From: Cepaea nemoralis
Taxonomy: Eukaryota; Mollusca; Gastropoda; Stylommatophora; Helicidae
Assembly (NCBI GenBank): GCA_014155875.1
Contig: JACEFZ010003441.1
Span: forward strand, 126,001 to 190,000
DNA: 64,000 nucleotides
Direction: 5' to 3'
The notes beneath the pieces were generated by a model. That model did no database searches and was not told where the DNA came from. It saw only the letters and a list, made by a program, of their open reading frames with translations. A program made the translations under genes and the position numbers. Position 1 is the stretch's first letter; every line of letters starts with the position of its first letter. This document shows positions 1 through 11,571 of the stretch, piece by piece.

Positions 1-648
1 CAAGGGGCAGATAATCCGTCCCTTACTTCACAAGAAGAGTTGTCTCTCTTCTTACAACTAACGCACCCGTCTTTCCTTTCAACTTGCGATTCGGCAAAAC
101 AACAGGCCGACATATTTTCCCATTTCCTAGGGAATTCTCAAAGACTGGCGGTTTCCTTTGATCCGCCGTGAGTGTGTCCCCACTGGTAACAAACAATTGC
201 AGCTGTGAATACGATTGTCTCTGTTATTTATCATCTTATCGTTCATTACAGTGGTTCTCTATGGCAGTCGCCGTAGAGACAGAAAAGGGACCCGACGAAG
301 GCCGGGAGTATCCACTAGTGCACCAAGAAACCTATCGGGAGGTGCATGTGAACCCTGATCTGGATCCCCGTGAGAGGGAAAAGATTACCCGAGTCCTGGA
401 GTCCCATCAGCAGATACTGACAGACACATCTGTTAAGGACGGGGTTGGTCGAGTTCGACTGTGACCTTTACCACCCAAGATCCGGTCCACCAGAAGGTCT
501 ACGCCTGTGCCATTCTCAAAAGAGAAGGCCTTAGAAGAGGAAATGCCAGAAGCTGCTGCAATATTACGTGACTGCGCCATCTACATCCCCATATAATGCT
601 ACGGTTTTGCTACGTAAGCCGAGTAGAGAACACCGGATATTTATAGAT
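1..648 (+). pseudogene. Ty3/Gypsy pol fragment, region just upstream of and entering reverse transcriptase
   Basis: About 276-460 encodes a stretch with NPDLDPREREKI, which resembles the linker in front of Gypsy reverse transcriptases (compare NPNLTQTETD in the element at 41632). From about 465 to 645 the reading continues in other frames with a VHQKVYA-like segment and an HRIFID-like segment, as in the first RT motifs. At least two frame changes and one stop are needed to read it, so it is a pseudogene. It runs off the left edge of the window. The next RT block appears at 3424 on the same strand, which suggests that this is the left half of an interrupted copy. Family assignment is from motif order only. 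Confidence 0.6.
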
Positions 649-746
649 ACCTAGCTGACCCGGCCCGGCTTCGCCCAGTCCCTGGTGGGAAGTATCTCAT
701 TTAATTCATATAAGTAGTCATATAAGTTCTCGTTCCCGTTACCGAC

Positions 747-791
<45 letters not shown>

Positions 792-1049
792 TCTGTCTGT
801 CTTTCTGTCTGTCTGTCTGTCTGACCCGGCCCGGCATCGCCCAACTCCTGGTGTGGAGCATCTCATTTAATTCATATAAGTAGTCATATAAGCTCCCGTT
901 CCCGTTCCCGACTATCTATCTGTCTGTCTGTCTGTCTATATGTCTGTCTGTCTGTCTGTCTGGCTGATCCGGCCCGGCTTTGCCCAGCCCCTGATGGCGA
1001 GCATCTCATTTAATTCATATAAGTAGTCATATAAGTTCCCGTTCCCGAC

Positions 1050-1097
<48 letters not shown>

Positions 1098-1141
1098 CCT
1101 CCCTCTCTGTCTGTCTGTCTGTCTGCCTGTCTGTCTAATCA
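645..1141. repeat. Compound repeat: three units of a GC-rich block plus (CTGT)n
   Basis: Three units of roughly 150-170 bp follow each other. Each begins with a block containing GACCCGGCCCGGCTT, continues through CATCTCATTTAATTCATATA and TTCCCG, and ends in a (CTGT)n tetranucleotide tract. Tracts lie near 746-790, 795-822, 922-960 and 1045-1138. Open frames here are products of the tetranucleotide and are not genes. Confidence 0.85.
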
Positions 1142-1264
1142 TTTATTGGTTGCAGTTAGAACAACCTTAGATAAACGAAGACCAACTTACAAAAAGCATT
1201 AGAAAGAGCACTTGAAAGATCTTTACATCTTCCCCAACAATTAAATTGGGTAAATGGAGCGGCG
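1142..1264. other. Short unique stretch between two repeat tracts
   Basis: Non-repetitive sequence separates the CTGT compound repeat from the polypurine tract. No coding signal seen. Confidence 0.5.
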
Positions 1265-2757
1265 GCAGCAGCATCAGCAGAAGAAGGAAAAGGAGGAGTA
1301 GGAGCTGGGAGGAGGAAGAGGGAGGTGGAGGAGGGAGGAGTAGGAGGGAGGAAGAGAGAGGCAGAGAGAGGAGGAGGAGGGAAGAGGAGGGAGGAGGAAG
1401 GAGGAGGAGGAGTAGGGAGGAATAGGAGGGAGGATGAGAGATTATGAGGAGGAGAGAGGAGGAGGAGGTAGGAGAAGGGAGGAGAAGGAGGGAGGAGGAG
1501 GAGGAAGGAGGAGGAGGAGGAAGGGAGAGGAGGGAGAGGAAGGAGGAAGGAGGAGGAGGAGTAGGGAGGAATAGGATGGAGGAGGAGGGATTAGGAGGAG
1601 GAGAGAGGAGGAGGAGGGAGGAGAAGGGAGGAGGAGGGAGGAGGAAGGAGGAGGAAGGATGAGGAGGCAGGAGGAGGAGGCAGGAGGAGGAGGCAGGAGG
1701 AGCGAGGAGGAAGAGGAGGAGGAGGGTAGGAGGAGGACGAGGGAGGGGGAGGAGAAGGGAGGAGGAAGAGGGAGGAGGAAGGAGAAGGAGGAGGAGGGAG
1801 AAGGACGGAGGAGGGAGAAGGACGGGAGGAGAAGAACGCATTGGGAGGAGGAGGAGGGAGGAGGAGGGAGATGGAGGAGGAGGGAGGAGGAGGAGAGAGG
1901 AGGAGGAGGGAGGAGGCGTAGGGAGGAGGTGGAGGGAGGAGGTGGAGGGAGGAGGCGGTGGGAGGAGGAGGGAGGAGGAAGAGGGAGAAGGATGAGGAAG
2001 GAGAAGGACGGGAAGGATGAGGAGGGAGGAGGGAGGAGGAAGAGGCGGAGGAGGAGGAGGCTGGAGGAGGAGGGAGGAGGAGGGGGAGGACGTAGGAGGA
2101 GGCGGAGGGAGGAGGAGGGAGTAGGAGGAGAGAGGAGAAGAAGGGAGGAGGAAGGAAGAGGAGTGATTAGGAGGAGGGAGGAGGGAGGAGGAGGGAGGAG
2201 GAGGGAGGAGGAAGATGGAGAAGGAAGGGGGAGAAGGAGTAGGGAGAAGGAGGAGGAGGGAGGAGGAGGAGGGAGGAGGGAGGAGGGAGGAGGAGGAAGA
2301 GGGAGGAGGGAGGAGGAGGGATATGGAGGGAGGAGGAGGGAGGAGGTAGAGGGAGGAGGAGGGAGGAGGAGAGGGGATGAGGAGGGAGGAGGAGAAGGGA
2401 GGAGGATGGATGAGGAGGATGGAGGATGAGAGGGAGGAGGAGGGAGGAGGAGGGGGAGTAGGTAGGAGGAGGAGGGAGGAATAGGGAGCAGAAGGGGGAG
2501 GAGGAAGGAGGAGGGATGAGGGGGAGGACGTAGAATTAGAATGATGGAGGAGGAGGGAGTGGGAGGGAGAGAGGAGGAGAAGGGAGGAGGAAGGAAGAGG
2601 AGTGATTAGGAGGAGGGAGGAGGGCGAGGAGGTAGGAGTAAGAGGGAGGAGGAGGAGGAAGGAGGAGGAGGAAGGAGGAGGAGGAGAAAGAGGGAGGAGG
2701 AGGAGGGAGAGGGAGGAGGGGGAGGGGAAGAGGAAGAGGGTAGGAGGAGGAGGAGGA
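1265..2757. repeat. 1.5-kb GGA-type polypurine tract
   Basis: The plus strand is almost entirely G and A, built from GGAGGA, GGGAGGA and GGAAGAGG variants, with only scattered T and C. Long frames on both strands (Glu/Gly/Arg-rich one way, Pro/Ser/Leu-rich the other) are artefacts of composition. Such tracts can in general form triplex or G-quadruplex structures. Confidence 0.95.
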
Positions 2758-2794
2758 TTTTAACGCATATGCCTGTAGACAACTGCAGCGAAAA

Positions 2795-2880
2795 GGTGGG
2801 TCTGCCTATCTATCTGACCCAGCGTGGCTTTGCCCAGCTCCTGGCGGGTAGCTTCTCATTAAATTCATACAACAACAAAA
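2795..2880. repeat. Fourth, diverged copy of the GC-rich block
   Basis: Sequence around 2815-2860 (CTGACCCAGCGTGGCTTTGC, then CTCCTGGCGGG and TTCTCATTAAATTCATA) matches the block repeated at 645-1050. The polypurine tract therefore sits between members of the same compound repeat. Confidence 0.75.
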
Positions 2881-3423
2881 GTAACTTAAAAGAATGTCCT
2901 TCCACACACCATCCATTATTTTTAATGAAAACTCTTTCTAATCACCTGCATGACTACAGTAACTTGTTAAGCATAAAAAGATGAGTTACAATGTTATGCA
3001 TTGTGCATTATTTTTATGAAAACTTTGAAAATGCCTTAAAGATTGTATCATTATTAATTATAACTCATATGCCGGTACATAACTATACACACAGAGTTTA
3101 TAAATCTTTGAAAACGATGCAACAATATGACTATAAGTTATACAGAAAAGTTATTAAAAGTTATACCCCTTGAAATAACTTTTACAGAGTTAAGTCCCCT
3201 TCCTGTATAGAAATTATAATGAAAAATGGAAAATTAAATAATATTCAGTAAGCAGCCGATTTCACACTAAAAACATATCACAGTTGGCTGCGCTGGAATG
3301 AAAGGAAGACGTGTAGAAAATTTAATCTCAATCGAATGGGCCGTTCGCGAACGCATTAAGGACATACAGACGGAGATTGCCTTTTATATATAAGATAAAC
3401 TCCTGAACAGTCATACCCAATTT
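2881..3423. other. AT-rich stretch with no recognisable feature
   Basis: No coding signal beyond short chance frames. It lies between the repeat block and the second half of the split Gypsy pol. Confidence 0.5.
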
Positions 3424-3627
3424 CAGGTGGAACCCCTCTCTAAACCGACCCAGCTATTCGCGAGGCTCTGCACAGCTAAATTCTTCTCCAAAGTAGATCT
3501 AAGTCGGGGGTATTACCAGATCCCGGTAAGACCGAAAATCAGACCTCTACTGGCCTTATGTACACCAAAGGGTCATTACGAGTTCAAAGTCATGCCATTT
3601 GGACTCAGCAACGCGCCCAGCGTGTTT
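3424..3627 (+). pseudogene. Ty3/Gypsy reverse transcriptase fragment
   Basis: One open frame encodes consecutive RT blocks: KFFSKVDLSRGYYQIPV (with the first catalytic Asp in the KVDLS context), then a KGHYEFKVMPFGLSNAPSVF block. This is typical of Ty3/Gypsy RT. The YxDD block is absent because the similarity stops at about 3627, where a GTTGTTGTTGTT stretch and an unrelated repeat begin. Same strand as the fragment at 1-648, and it continues the protein order after a gap of only a dozen or so residues. Confidence 0.8.
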
Positions 3628-3834
3628 ACTGTTGTTGTTGTTGACGTTGGATGAAGAATGACTTGCGCGATGACTTGGATTAAAGTGAGGAAGAGTTGCG
3701 CAATTCGTCGACCTCACTCTCTCGCCTGAGTCTATCTGAGTCCAGTGGCAAGACAAGTCGAGACGACTGGAGACGAATACAGGTGCAGTGGATGACCAGG
3801 GCGATCTACGTGTCTTGCCGTGCTCATTACGTTC
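3628..3834. repeat. Unclassified repeat-like insert
   Basis: Begins with GTTGTTGTTGTTGACGTTGG, cuts off the RT fragment on its left and abuts the LTR-like repeat on its right. Not seen again in the window. Its nature as a mobile element is inferred only from position. Confidence 0.3.
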
Positions 3835-4120
3835 CACCGATTAGTAGTATGATGGGCACACTATTGCTAGACAGTTGGTGGGATGGTCATGCCCAGAACA
3901 CTGGAAGGCTAGCTGCTGGTGGGGTATGATGGCGACCACATTAAGGACTGTGATGTAATAAAGTGTTCATGTACTCTGAGGACGCGTTATGGACTTGTGT
4001 TGTGTGCATAAAAGATTCGTACAGAGAGCAAGCGAGCCTGTTGTGATATTTCTAAAGTCTTCTAAATCTTAGGCACAAAACCAAGATGTCGGACATGATG
4101 AGTGAGTACCGGCTCTTGGC
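3835..4120 (+). repeat. Partial LTR, left copy (gag-only element)
   Basis: Nearly identical to 9288-9560: both run from ACCGATTAGTAGTATGATGG to GAGTACCGGCTCTTGGCA. Small differences include a short insertion near 3961. It contains AATAAAG. The similarity ends at a CA in both copies, as expected for an LTR 3' boundary. The 5' part of the LTR is missing here. Confidence 0.6.
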
Positions 4121-5366
4121 ACTTGGGGGTCTTACGTCAGATTGAGTGAACCCAGATACGATCAAGGGAGAATGTTTCATCAATACAGTGTTGAATAGAG
4201 AACAGTTCGAAAGAAACGAGTAAGATAATGATCTGCAAGTAATAAAGAAATAGAAAGTGAACACCAAGTGTAGAGGACAAAGAGTGACATGGTTCAAGGT
4301 CAACAAAATGGCGACCATCGACGACAACAAAGTAATCTCACGTCTCAGCCTAACATCAAGTTAGATGAATTGTGTATCGTATTACGTCTGTGTGCAGTGG
4401 CTAAGAACATATGAAAGAACTCTAATTTAAGATTTCAACTATTGAGTCAGGGAAACAGATTATGGCACTCAGCCACATAAACCATCATTCTAGAGCCGTG
4501 TTAATGTGCTTCACGCACTATAGTGCTCCAAAGAACTAATCTCAGTGTTAGATTAAAGAATATTTTTAGATCCAAGTTTCCAGTACCATGAGTAGTATGC
4601 TAGGCACTACCAACACCACTTATTGAGGATCACCATTTTCAAGACCAAACTCCTACTGATTCCTGATCAACCCGGAATGCAGTGAAGCTGATCCATACCA
4701 TCTTTTGAAGAATCCTGAAGTGGAGCCAAGCATCTGGACCAAGCCACCAAGGACACCGGAGCTGAATTTATACAGGTTAAGCTATTTTCACTTGATTTGT
4801 ATATGTGTCCTGCTTAGTATTCCAGAGTCAACAGGCACCCTTCCATCAATATGTTTGCTCACCCTCATCATTAGTGGGAGGTTGGAGGGCTACTTTTGTG
4901 GTTATTGCATCATCACCCAAAAGTACGTTCCGTTCGGTTAGCATTCGAAATTGACTTAAAATTCAAGTAAATTTTCGACTGCTAGCGTAGAACTTTGTCT
5001 TTTTTTGTAACCTAGTCCAATATTTGTTGTTCTTTAATGCCATTAATGTATATATTATTTGTGATTATTTTGTTTACAGGTGTTATGTCATTTAGCTAAA
5101 ACTTCTGATAGGTGTTATTGTTGTCCAGTATTGTTAGTATTCTTGTTGAACAGCATTACATCAAGTTCATCACAGTCGGCTTCGCCAGAGCAAGATCAGC
5201 AGCGACACTGACACAGATATAGTCTTGCTATTAAGATTCTTTACCATTGGCATCACAGATACTATTATCTAAATACACTGATACTGATAGTGTCTGCAAG
5301 TTATGTACATTGTCACCAGCTACAGGTTTTTGACACATATATAGTAGACAGGTACACAACCACAAC
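4121..5366 (+). other. Presumed untranslated leader of the gag-only LTR element
   Basis: No protein similarity recognised. It lies between the left LTR fragment and the gag-like frame. Confidence 0.35.
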
Positions 5367-5594
5367 ATGTCTACATTAATAGATTTTGTAGTACTTGGTG
5401 AGAAATTCTGTTTCACAGGCCTAAATCTTTTGACATGGGCAGAAAACAAACTCTTAGAATTTCGAAGTCAGATAAGAGAAGACAGGGCAGCAGCTAAAGA
5501 ACTTAGAGAATCACAAGAAAAACAAAGAGATAAAGAACTAGCTTTAGAAAGACAAAAGTTAGATATTGAAGGAAAAAACTACAGTTTGAAATAG
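5367..5594 (+). pseudogene. Gag-like N-terminal domain of the gag-only LTR element
   Basis: Encodes 75 residues starting MSTLIDFVVLGEK, followed by a strongly charged helical region (EKQRDKELALERQKL) likely to be coiled coil. It matches in layout the protein starting at 38318 (MSSLSDFIDLGLK, then an acidic/basic helix), which belongs to the pol-bearing element in this window. The frame closes at 5594, and the same family resumes in another frame at 5632. Function as a capsid N-terminus is inferred from this pairing and from the zinc knuckle that follows. Confidence 0.6.
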
Positions 5595-5631
5595 ACAAGT
5601 TAAATTTAGAGAAAGAGAAAAGGAGGTTACC

Positions 5632-6060
5632 GTGACACAAACAAACTACAACGCACATAAAGAAATATGTAAAGAAGGGACCCAATCTGAAATAATAATA
5701 GGAGCTTCAGCCACATTGTCAAATCAAAAAAGTAACAATCCATCAAAGAGATACCACCATTACAAAGACCATAACAGAGTTAAACGACCATACCAACATA
5801 AACCAAACCAGCAGAGACCATATAACACACCAAGTAGAGGTAGAATGATAGATTGCAATTACTGCAAACAACAACACGGAGTACATGAGATGTGTGACAG
5901 TAATCCAAACTATGCATCATACATAAAGAATCTATCTTTACAAATAAGACACAAACTGTCAGACTACAAGACCTATGTAAAATGTTATCTTTGCCATAGT
6001 TTTGGACATGAAGTCAAGAATTGTAGACTAAAACAGATAATTAAAGATGCAAAAATGTGA
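5632..6060 (+). pseudogene. Gag-like C-terminal part with CCHC zinc knuckle
   Basis: 142 residues. It contains a cysteine motif CNYCKQQHGVHEMC and, about 45 residues later, a perfect CX2CX4HX4C knuckle (CYLCHSFGHEVKNC). The counterpart at 39357-39530 has CRYCHLPHNESDMC and CFLCKAYGHWRHSC at similar spacing, so the two elements are relatives. Zinc knuckles of this form bind RNA in retroelement Gag proteins. The conserved capsid-core segment seen at 38811 in the relative is missing between 5594 and 5632, so this gag is internally deleted. Confidence 0.75.
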
Positions 6061-6090
6061 TATGGTGCGTCTAAAGAAAAAGAGGAAAAC

Positions 6091-6534
6091 TTGAACAAGA
6101 AAGACAACCTCACTGAAAATCAACAAGTGAAAATAGACAATGATAATTCAGACATAGTACCAAACATAGGGCAAGCAGACAAAGGGAACATAGATAACAT
6201 TTTTAATATAAAACCAAACTGGGAAAACAGAAATCCTCCAAAGATACCAAAAGTACGATATACTGAAACAGACTTACTAATAAAACAATGGCACCATCAA
6301 AAAGTTCCTCAAGACCAAATTGATAAACGGATACGAGATATTAAAATAATAAACTGGAATAGATATTGGAAATGTATAGGATTGTCAGATGACAAAAGGA
6401 AAGAAAAGACACAACAGATTATTAAGCTAACAGACGATAGTCTCAGTCAACACACATGTTATGCTAGAAATCACTCTGGAAAATTTGCTGATACATCTTC
6501 TGACGAGGATTACGATCACAATAAATATAGATAA
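6091..6534 (+). pseudogene. Lys/Asn-rich frame downstream of the gag zinc knuckle, unknown
   Basis: 147 residues with no domain I recognise. It ends in an acidic TSSDEDYDH segment resembling the SSSDEE acidic stretch after the knuckle of the relative near 39580. No protease, RT or integrase motif follows. It may be an element-specific frame or a chance product of A-rich DNA. Confidence 0.35.
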
Positions 6535-8443
6535 CATCTCATATAGTTCACAATGAAACACCCTAGTCTTGTGATATGTATATATAAGATAGAAGATATA
6601 GATATTTTAGAGTAGATATAGTTTAGTGTAGATATATTTTTTAACAGAACGAATGCTTAGTTATAATAGTATTGGTTGAATGAACATACTGTGATAAAAA
6701 CGTCAAATGTCAGAATAATAACATTAACTACAGCTCTCATATAGAAGAGCTAAATTGATATGACATACTGTCCAACTGATGCCATCATGATAGTATATTA
6801 TAATCAGATGTCAAATGCAGTTGAGGTGATACTTCTACTTCATGCTGATGTCTATATAATATCTATAAATGATATCTATAAAATGTCATGCAAACATGTA
6901 AACCATTGATGTAAATACCAAAGGAAAACATTGCAAATGTACATCACATCACCTGTAAATCATCTCATAGCCAGGGTGCTTGCTGAATCAACTGAATTGC
7001 ACTCTGAATTGCTAATCAGGACATTTGCATGTCAATGGAAGCAGCTTAAAATTAGTTACTGCTATCACTGATATTAATGCTTGTTGGATATGCATATGTA
7101 CATGGATACGTACATCCCATTATGTTATTATTCTCAGACAGGGGTAGGGTATCTGAAGCTGAATGCAGAGTAAGAATGCAGCTGCAGATAGAAGTCCTAC
7201 ACCACTTGATCACAGGATGAGCGCCATGCAAGTCCCTACAACACCAGACTAGTTACACGCCACTAATGAATGAATACTTGGTTGATCTACACCTCACCAG
7301 GAGTCATCGTTCAACACATTAATTTAAGGCTAGAAATTGGATCATTTTCATCATCAAATTTTTTTTGGGAAACTATTATTTCCTTTGATGGTGTTATTAT
7401 CATTTTATCATTTCATCCGTCATCATTATGATAATTGATGAATAGTTACATACACGGGTACAGATGTCCACAGAGTTGAAGTCGTGTAGTTCTACTTGAA
7501 GTTATGATCTGATGAGAAGATCCCCTACATATGGTACGAGAGACATATATGAGTCCGCTACTTGTCTCTATAGCACAATAACTATATGTTGCAAACAGAG
7601 AAACTACAAGTCCAATAGTATGACACATGTGGTTACATTTCAAACATAATGTGCAAACTGAGGCAAATGGTAAAACATACAATGGTCATAAGTCCACAGA
7701 ACTTATGAAACAACAACAAGTGCAAATGTAAATTTGAGAGAAACCAAATAAGGTACAAATTTGCACAAAGGTTCTAAACCAGAATATTTCAAATGAAAAC
7801 AAACACGTTGTATATAGATGTTATATTACTTTATTGCTTCAATGTACAGGGATGATAAATTGGTAGAATATGTATACATAGGATGGAATATAATTTTCAT
7901 TCATTTAGTATGATAACATATGTATACATGATATGGATATAGTATTAGTATGTATGGGTTTTATAGAACACTTATGCATTGCAGGGATATAATGATTCAG
8001 TGAGGTAAATAAGTCTCATTGGCAAATGCATAATTGAAAATGGCAAAGGTATAAGTTGCATAGAGAAGTGGTATAGAACAAACAGAAAACCAGCATCGTC
8101 TTAACATCCATGGGCAATGATAGCTGCCAGACAAATAAAAATCAGCTAAACGTACCCCAAAATGAAAATACCTATGTAGAGTACAGAAGAGATAAATACA
8201 CTACAAGCATCAAAGCAGCACCAAGGTCAAACATAACTCATTAACGTCAAAGTCAAAGCAAGAGCAATCCATTGATACAAGAAGGGACAGTGAAAGCCAT
8301 AGTCCATAATCACACACATATACCTTACTCAGAGCCTGGGGCTTGGATTGAGTAGGATGCTCATGTATAGTACATGATTGAGGAGCTGCTAGGGATGTTT
8401 GATGAAACATTGGATCCTACGTCAGACTAGATCACATAACCTC
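6535..8443. other. Non-coding interior of the gag-only LTR element
   Basis: About 1.9 kb without any pol motif on either strand. I see nothing else in it. Confidence 0.45.
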
Positions 8444-8447
8444 TGAA

Positions 8448-8461
8448 CTTGAAAAGGAGGC
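8448..8461 (+). other. Candidate polypurine tract
   Basis: TTGAAAAGGAGGC sits immediately before a TGTGAC LTR-like start at 8462. The relative at 44264 has the same core TTGAAAAGGAGG directly before its LTR. A polypurine tract primes plus-strand synthesis. An alternative purine run lies at 8764-8778. Confidence 0.5.
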
Positions 8462-9560
8462 TGTGACTACACGGAAGTCTAGGTGTAGACGGGTTGCCGT
8501 GTCCGCATAATATATAATTTTGTTGTTGTTGTTTCTGTGATGTTGTTTATTGATGAAAACTTCTCACGAGTCTAAAGGAATCATGGGAAAGATATGCTCA
8601 TATGTAATGACAACAGACGTACAGATATGTGCGAATATTGAGAGAGACCAAAGCGTGCGACCATGAGTCCACTAAAACAAATAGTAATGTGTACTTATCC
8701 AACTCATGTCAAGAAATATAAGACTAGGTAAAGGTAGTAAAAATGTTTACAACATTTATTTTAAAAAGGGGGGGGGGCATATTGCCATGAGATGGATTAC
8801 GCGAAACATAGCAAGGGTGTCAAGCGTAGAAGTATTGTAAACACACAGTTCAAAAATGCAAGCGAAGACGGGCAGACTAGTGGGCGGAGCTAATGTGGTC
8901 ACGTGACGCGCCAGGTCAAAGCCGGAAGAAGGTTGTGCTCGGACAGTCTGAGCTGGGCGTGAGACAAGGAGGTTGTGTTTGTGAAAGTTCTGTGTGTTGA
9001 AAGCATTTTTGCGAAGGTTACAGTTATGGAAGTGCAGTTAACTGTGAAAGAGTGTCGGTGGTCAATACAGCTATGAGGGAAGAAGCAGTACACTGAAGTA
9101 ACCGACTGCCGATTGCCCAGTACATGTTTAATCGGCTGGGGCGAGAGAGCTGACCTCGTTTTCTGAACACTGTGAATCACGGCGAGAGAAACACGCCGTG
9201 ACACGGTGGGCACTTGTGTAATGTAAGTTACTATTAACAGTTAGCAGTTACTTGTATATTCTGTTTGTGCAACGACAACAGGAAATAAACACCGATTAGT
9301 AGTATGATGGGCACACTATTGCTAGACAGTTGGTGGGATGGTCATGCCCAGAACACTGGAAGGCTAGATGCTGGTGGGGTATGATGGCGACCACGGTAAG
9401 GACTGTGATGTAATAAACTCTGAGGACGCGTTATGGACTTGTGTGCACGAAAGATTCGTACAGAGAGCAAGCGAGCCTGTTGTGATATTTCTAAAGTCTT
9501 CTAAATCCTAGACACAAAACCAAGATGTCGGACATGATGAGTGAGTACCGGCTCTTGGCA
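8462..9560 (+). repeat. Candidate 3' LTR of the gag-only element
   Basis: Begins TGTGACTACACGG after the polypurine tract and ends GGCTCTTGGCA, where similarity to the left copy stops. Its last 270 bp repeat 3835-4120. It contains AATAAAC near 9282 and AATAAAC near 9413. About 1.1 kb if both boundaries are right. Only the shared 3' part is directly proven by duplication. Confidence 0.5.
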
Positions 9561-9913
9561 GTCCGTCCGTCTCGCTGTCCTTAACCAGTCTGCCTGACAC
9601 AGGTATGTTCGGTCAGTCCTTCACTTCTCACAGTTCTTGCGACCCGTACGGGGTACCGTGACGCGACGCCCACAAGGCTTAAACTGGTTAGTAGTTGACC
9701 TGTATTCGGTAACACCAGGCTGCCTGTCCTGATCGCCTGTCGTGAGCTGTCCTCCACTAACTCCTGTCCTGCAGGATATTGGGTTCCTGACAACACTGCT
9801 ACCAAGTTTATGAGGCAGGGTCGACACAGGATCGTTGAACATATTTAACCATGGTGCCATCGGGCTACAAACAAGAGAACGAGCAACTTGACCACGTCGT
9901 GTCTGAACACAAA
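9561..9913. other. Unassigned spacer
   Basis: No recognised feature between the LTR and the pogo-like element. Confidence 0.4.
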
Positions 9914-10735
9914 TACAGTAAGACCTCGGTTACGTCGATAATTCGTCCGAAAACAATCGGCGAAATCCGAAGCCGACAAAAACCGAGGCAATTATTTTCA
10001 ATTGAATCAATGTAAATCCAATTAAGTCGTTCTAGACACTTTAAAAAACATACCAAAAACACATTTTGAGAATAAATATAGAATTTAATACTATTTGTTG
10101 GCCCCAGACTTGTCTGAACTCGCACCTTCGCCATGCCTAGTAACACTGTGTATGGACGTGCGCCTCTTGAATTTTTTAAACTATCCTCTGCTGGCCTTAT
10201 AATCACTAAGTACATTAGCACTCGTCCCAGGCATTTTCTTAATGAGATCAGCGTATAACAGTCTGTACTTTTCACATATGATTGCCTCCGAAACAGAATC
10301 ACTATGTAACTGTTTTTGATTTACCCAATTTAATAATAATTGTTCAACATTTTCAATTGTTTGCAATCTCTGTTAGCACATTCACGCCTTTCGCTATATT
10401 AGCCTCCTTTATTGCTTCCTTTTACGCCACAATGGAACTTATCGTGGATGGTGACTTCCCGTACAAAGCGGCCCATTTCAGCAAAAGTAATGCCGCTTTC
10501 GTAATTTATTATTAGCAAGTGATGCTCACACAACGAAAAACACCACCAGACTGAGCAGAAGAACGTATGGGTCCCTTTGCTTTCACACAATTAGCAGCGA
10601 TGTCACGTGTACACGCCGACGACATCCGAGGCAACCGACGAAAACCGAGACAAATTTTTTTTTTTTTTTTTTTTAATCGACGAAAAACCTAAACCAGCGA
10701 TAACTGAAGGCAACGGAAAACGAGATTTTACTCTA
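9914..10735 (-). mobile_element. Short pogo/Tigger-like DNA transposon with transposase remnant
   Basis: The left end reads TACAGTAAGACCTCGGTTA, and the reverse complement of the right end reads TAGAGTAAAATCTCGTTTT. That gives terminal inverted repeats flanked by TA, the target used by Tc1/mariner/pogo elements. On the minus strand 10181-10366 encodes 61 residues (VEQLLLNWVNQKQLHSDSVS, then a segment with the motif EKYRLLYADLIKK). This resembles the CENP-B type DNA-binding helix-turn-helix of pogo/Tigger transposases. The catalytic DDE domain is absent, so the 822-bp copy is non-autonomous. Confidence 0.7.
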
Positions 10736-10840
10736 ATATATAGTTAGTTCATAGTTAGAAATTGTATGATTTAATTAGGCGAGTAGTGACCTTCGGTTCA
10801 ATGAAAGCATCTAACTTATTTGTGAAACTTTTTTTTATTT

Positions 10841-11076
10841 TGCATATACTTTACAGGACATCGCTGTCAACATCAGCATCTTTCAGCTGATAGTTGATTT
10901 CTTGGCAAGATTACGCTCAGTAGTTTGCCATTGCTTTCTGAGCGACCGGCTCACATACCCCGTAAGTTACCGACCAGGAGAGAACAGCTACCAATTCTCG
11001 CGCAACGTCACGTTACTTACGAGAGTATACGAGATTATGGAGAAAGTCGTGTAACCTCTAGACCAGGGAGCCGGCA
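10841..11076 (-). repeat. R240 dispersed repeat, copy A
   Basis: One of seven copies of a roughly 240-bp family with the conserved core GACATCGCTGTCAACATCAG, then TTGATTTCTTGGCAAGATTA, then CTGAGCGACCGGCTC. It lies 3' of the UGT gene in tandem with copy B. Orientation is given as minus because the AT-, CA- or T-rich tail is always at the left end (see findings). Confidence 0.85.
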
Positions 11077-11214
11077 ATACAAGTGGGTACCAAATCGAAA
11101 CACAAACGTCGCAGCCATACCCAGAAACCTACAAGCAAGAAGTACACACTCTTTCAGTCCTTCCGTTCTGAGAAAGGTGAACACCTTCAATGTATCACAT
11201 TTGTTTTTTGGTTC

Positions 11215-11450
11215 GCATATCCTTTACAGGACATCGCTGTCAACATCAGCGTCTTTCAGCTGATTGTTGATTTCTTGGCAAAATTACGCTCAGTAGTTTG
11301 CCATTGCTTTCTGAGCGACCGGCTCACGAAACCCTAAGTTACCGACGCGGAGAGAACCGGTACCGATTCTCGCGCAACGTCACGTTACTCACGAGAGTAT
11401 ACGGGAATTACGGAGAAAGTCGTGTAACACCTATACCACGGAGACCGACA
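11215..11450 (-). repeat. R240 dispersed repeat, copy B
   Basis: Same order of conserved blocks as copy A with few differences, same orientation, separated from it by about 140 bp. Confidence 0.85.
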
Positions 11451-11571
11451 TTTGTGAAACTGATAAAATAAATTACGTGCATCTGCATTAACAAATAAAT
11501 TGTAATATATATTTGATTTCTTCAAAAATGGCAGACAATCATATGTAGACAATCATGTCGTTGCAATATGG

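Noticed and set aside
1444..2429. Long Glu/Gly/Arg-rich open frames on plus and Pro/Ser/Leu-rich frame on minus
   Set aside because: Entirely a product of the GGA polypurine tract; no domain and no codon structure.
8899..9213. 104-codon minus frame as a possible gene
   Set aside because: Lies within the candidate LTR and has no recognisable motif.
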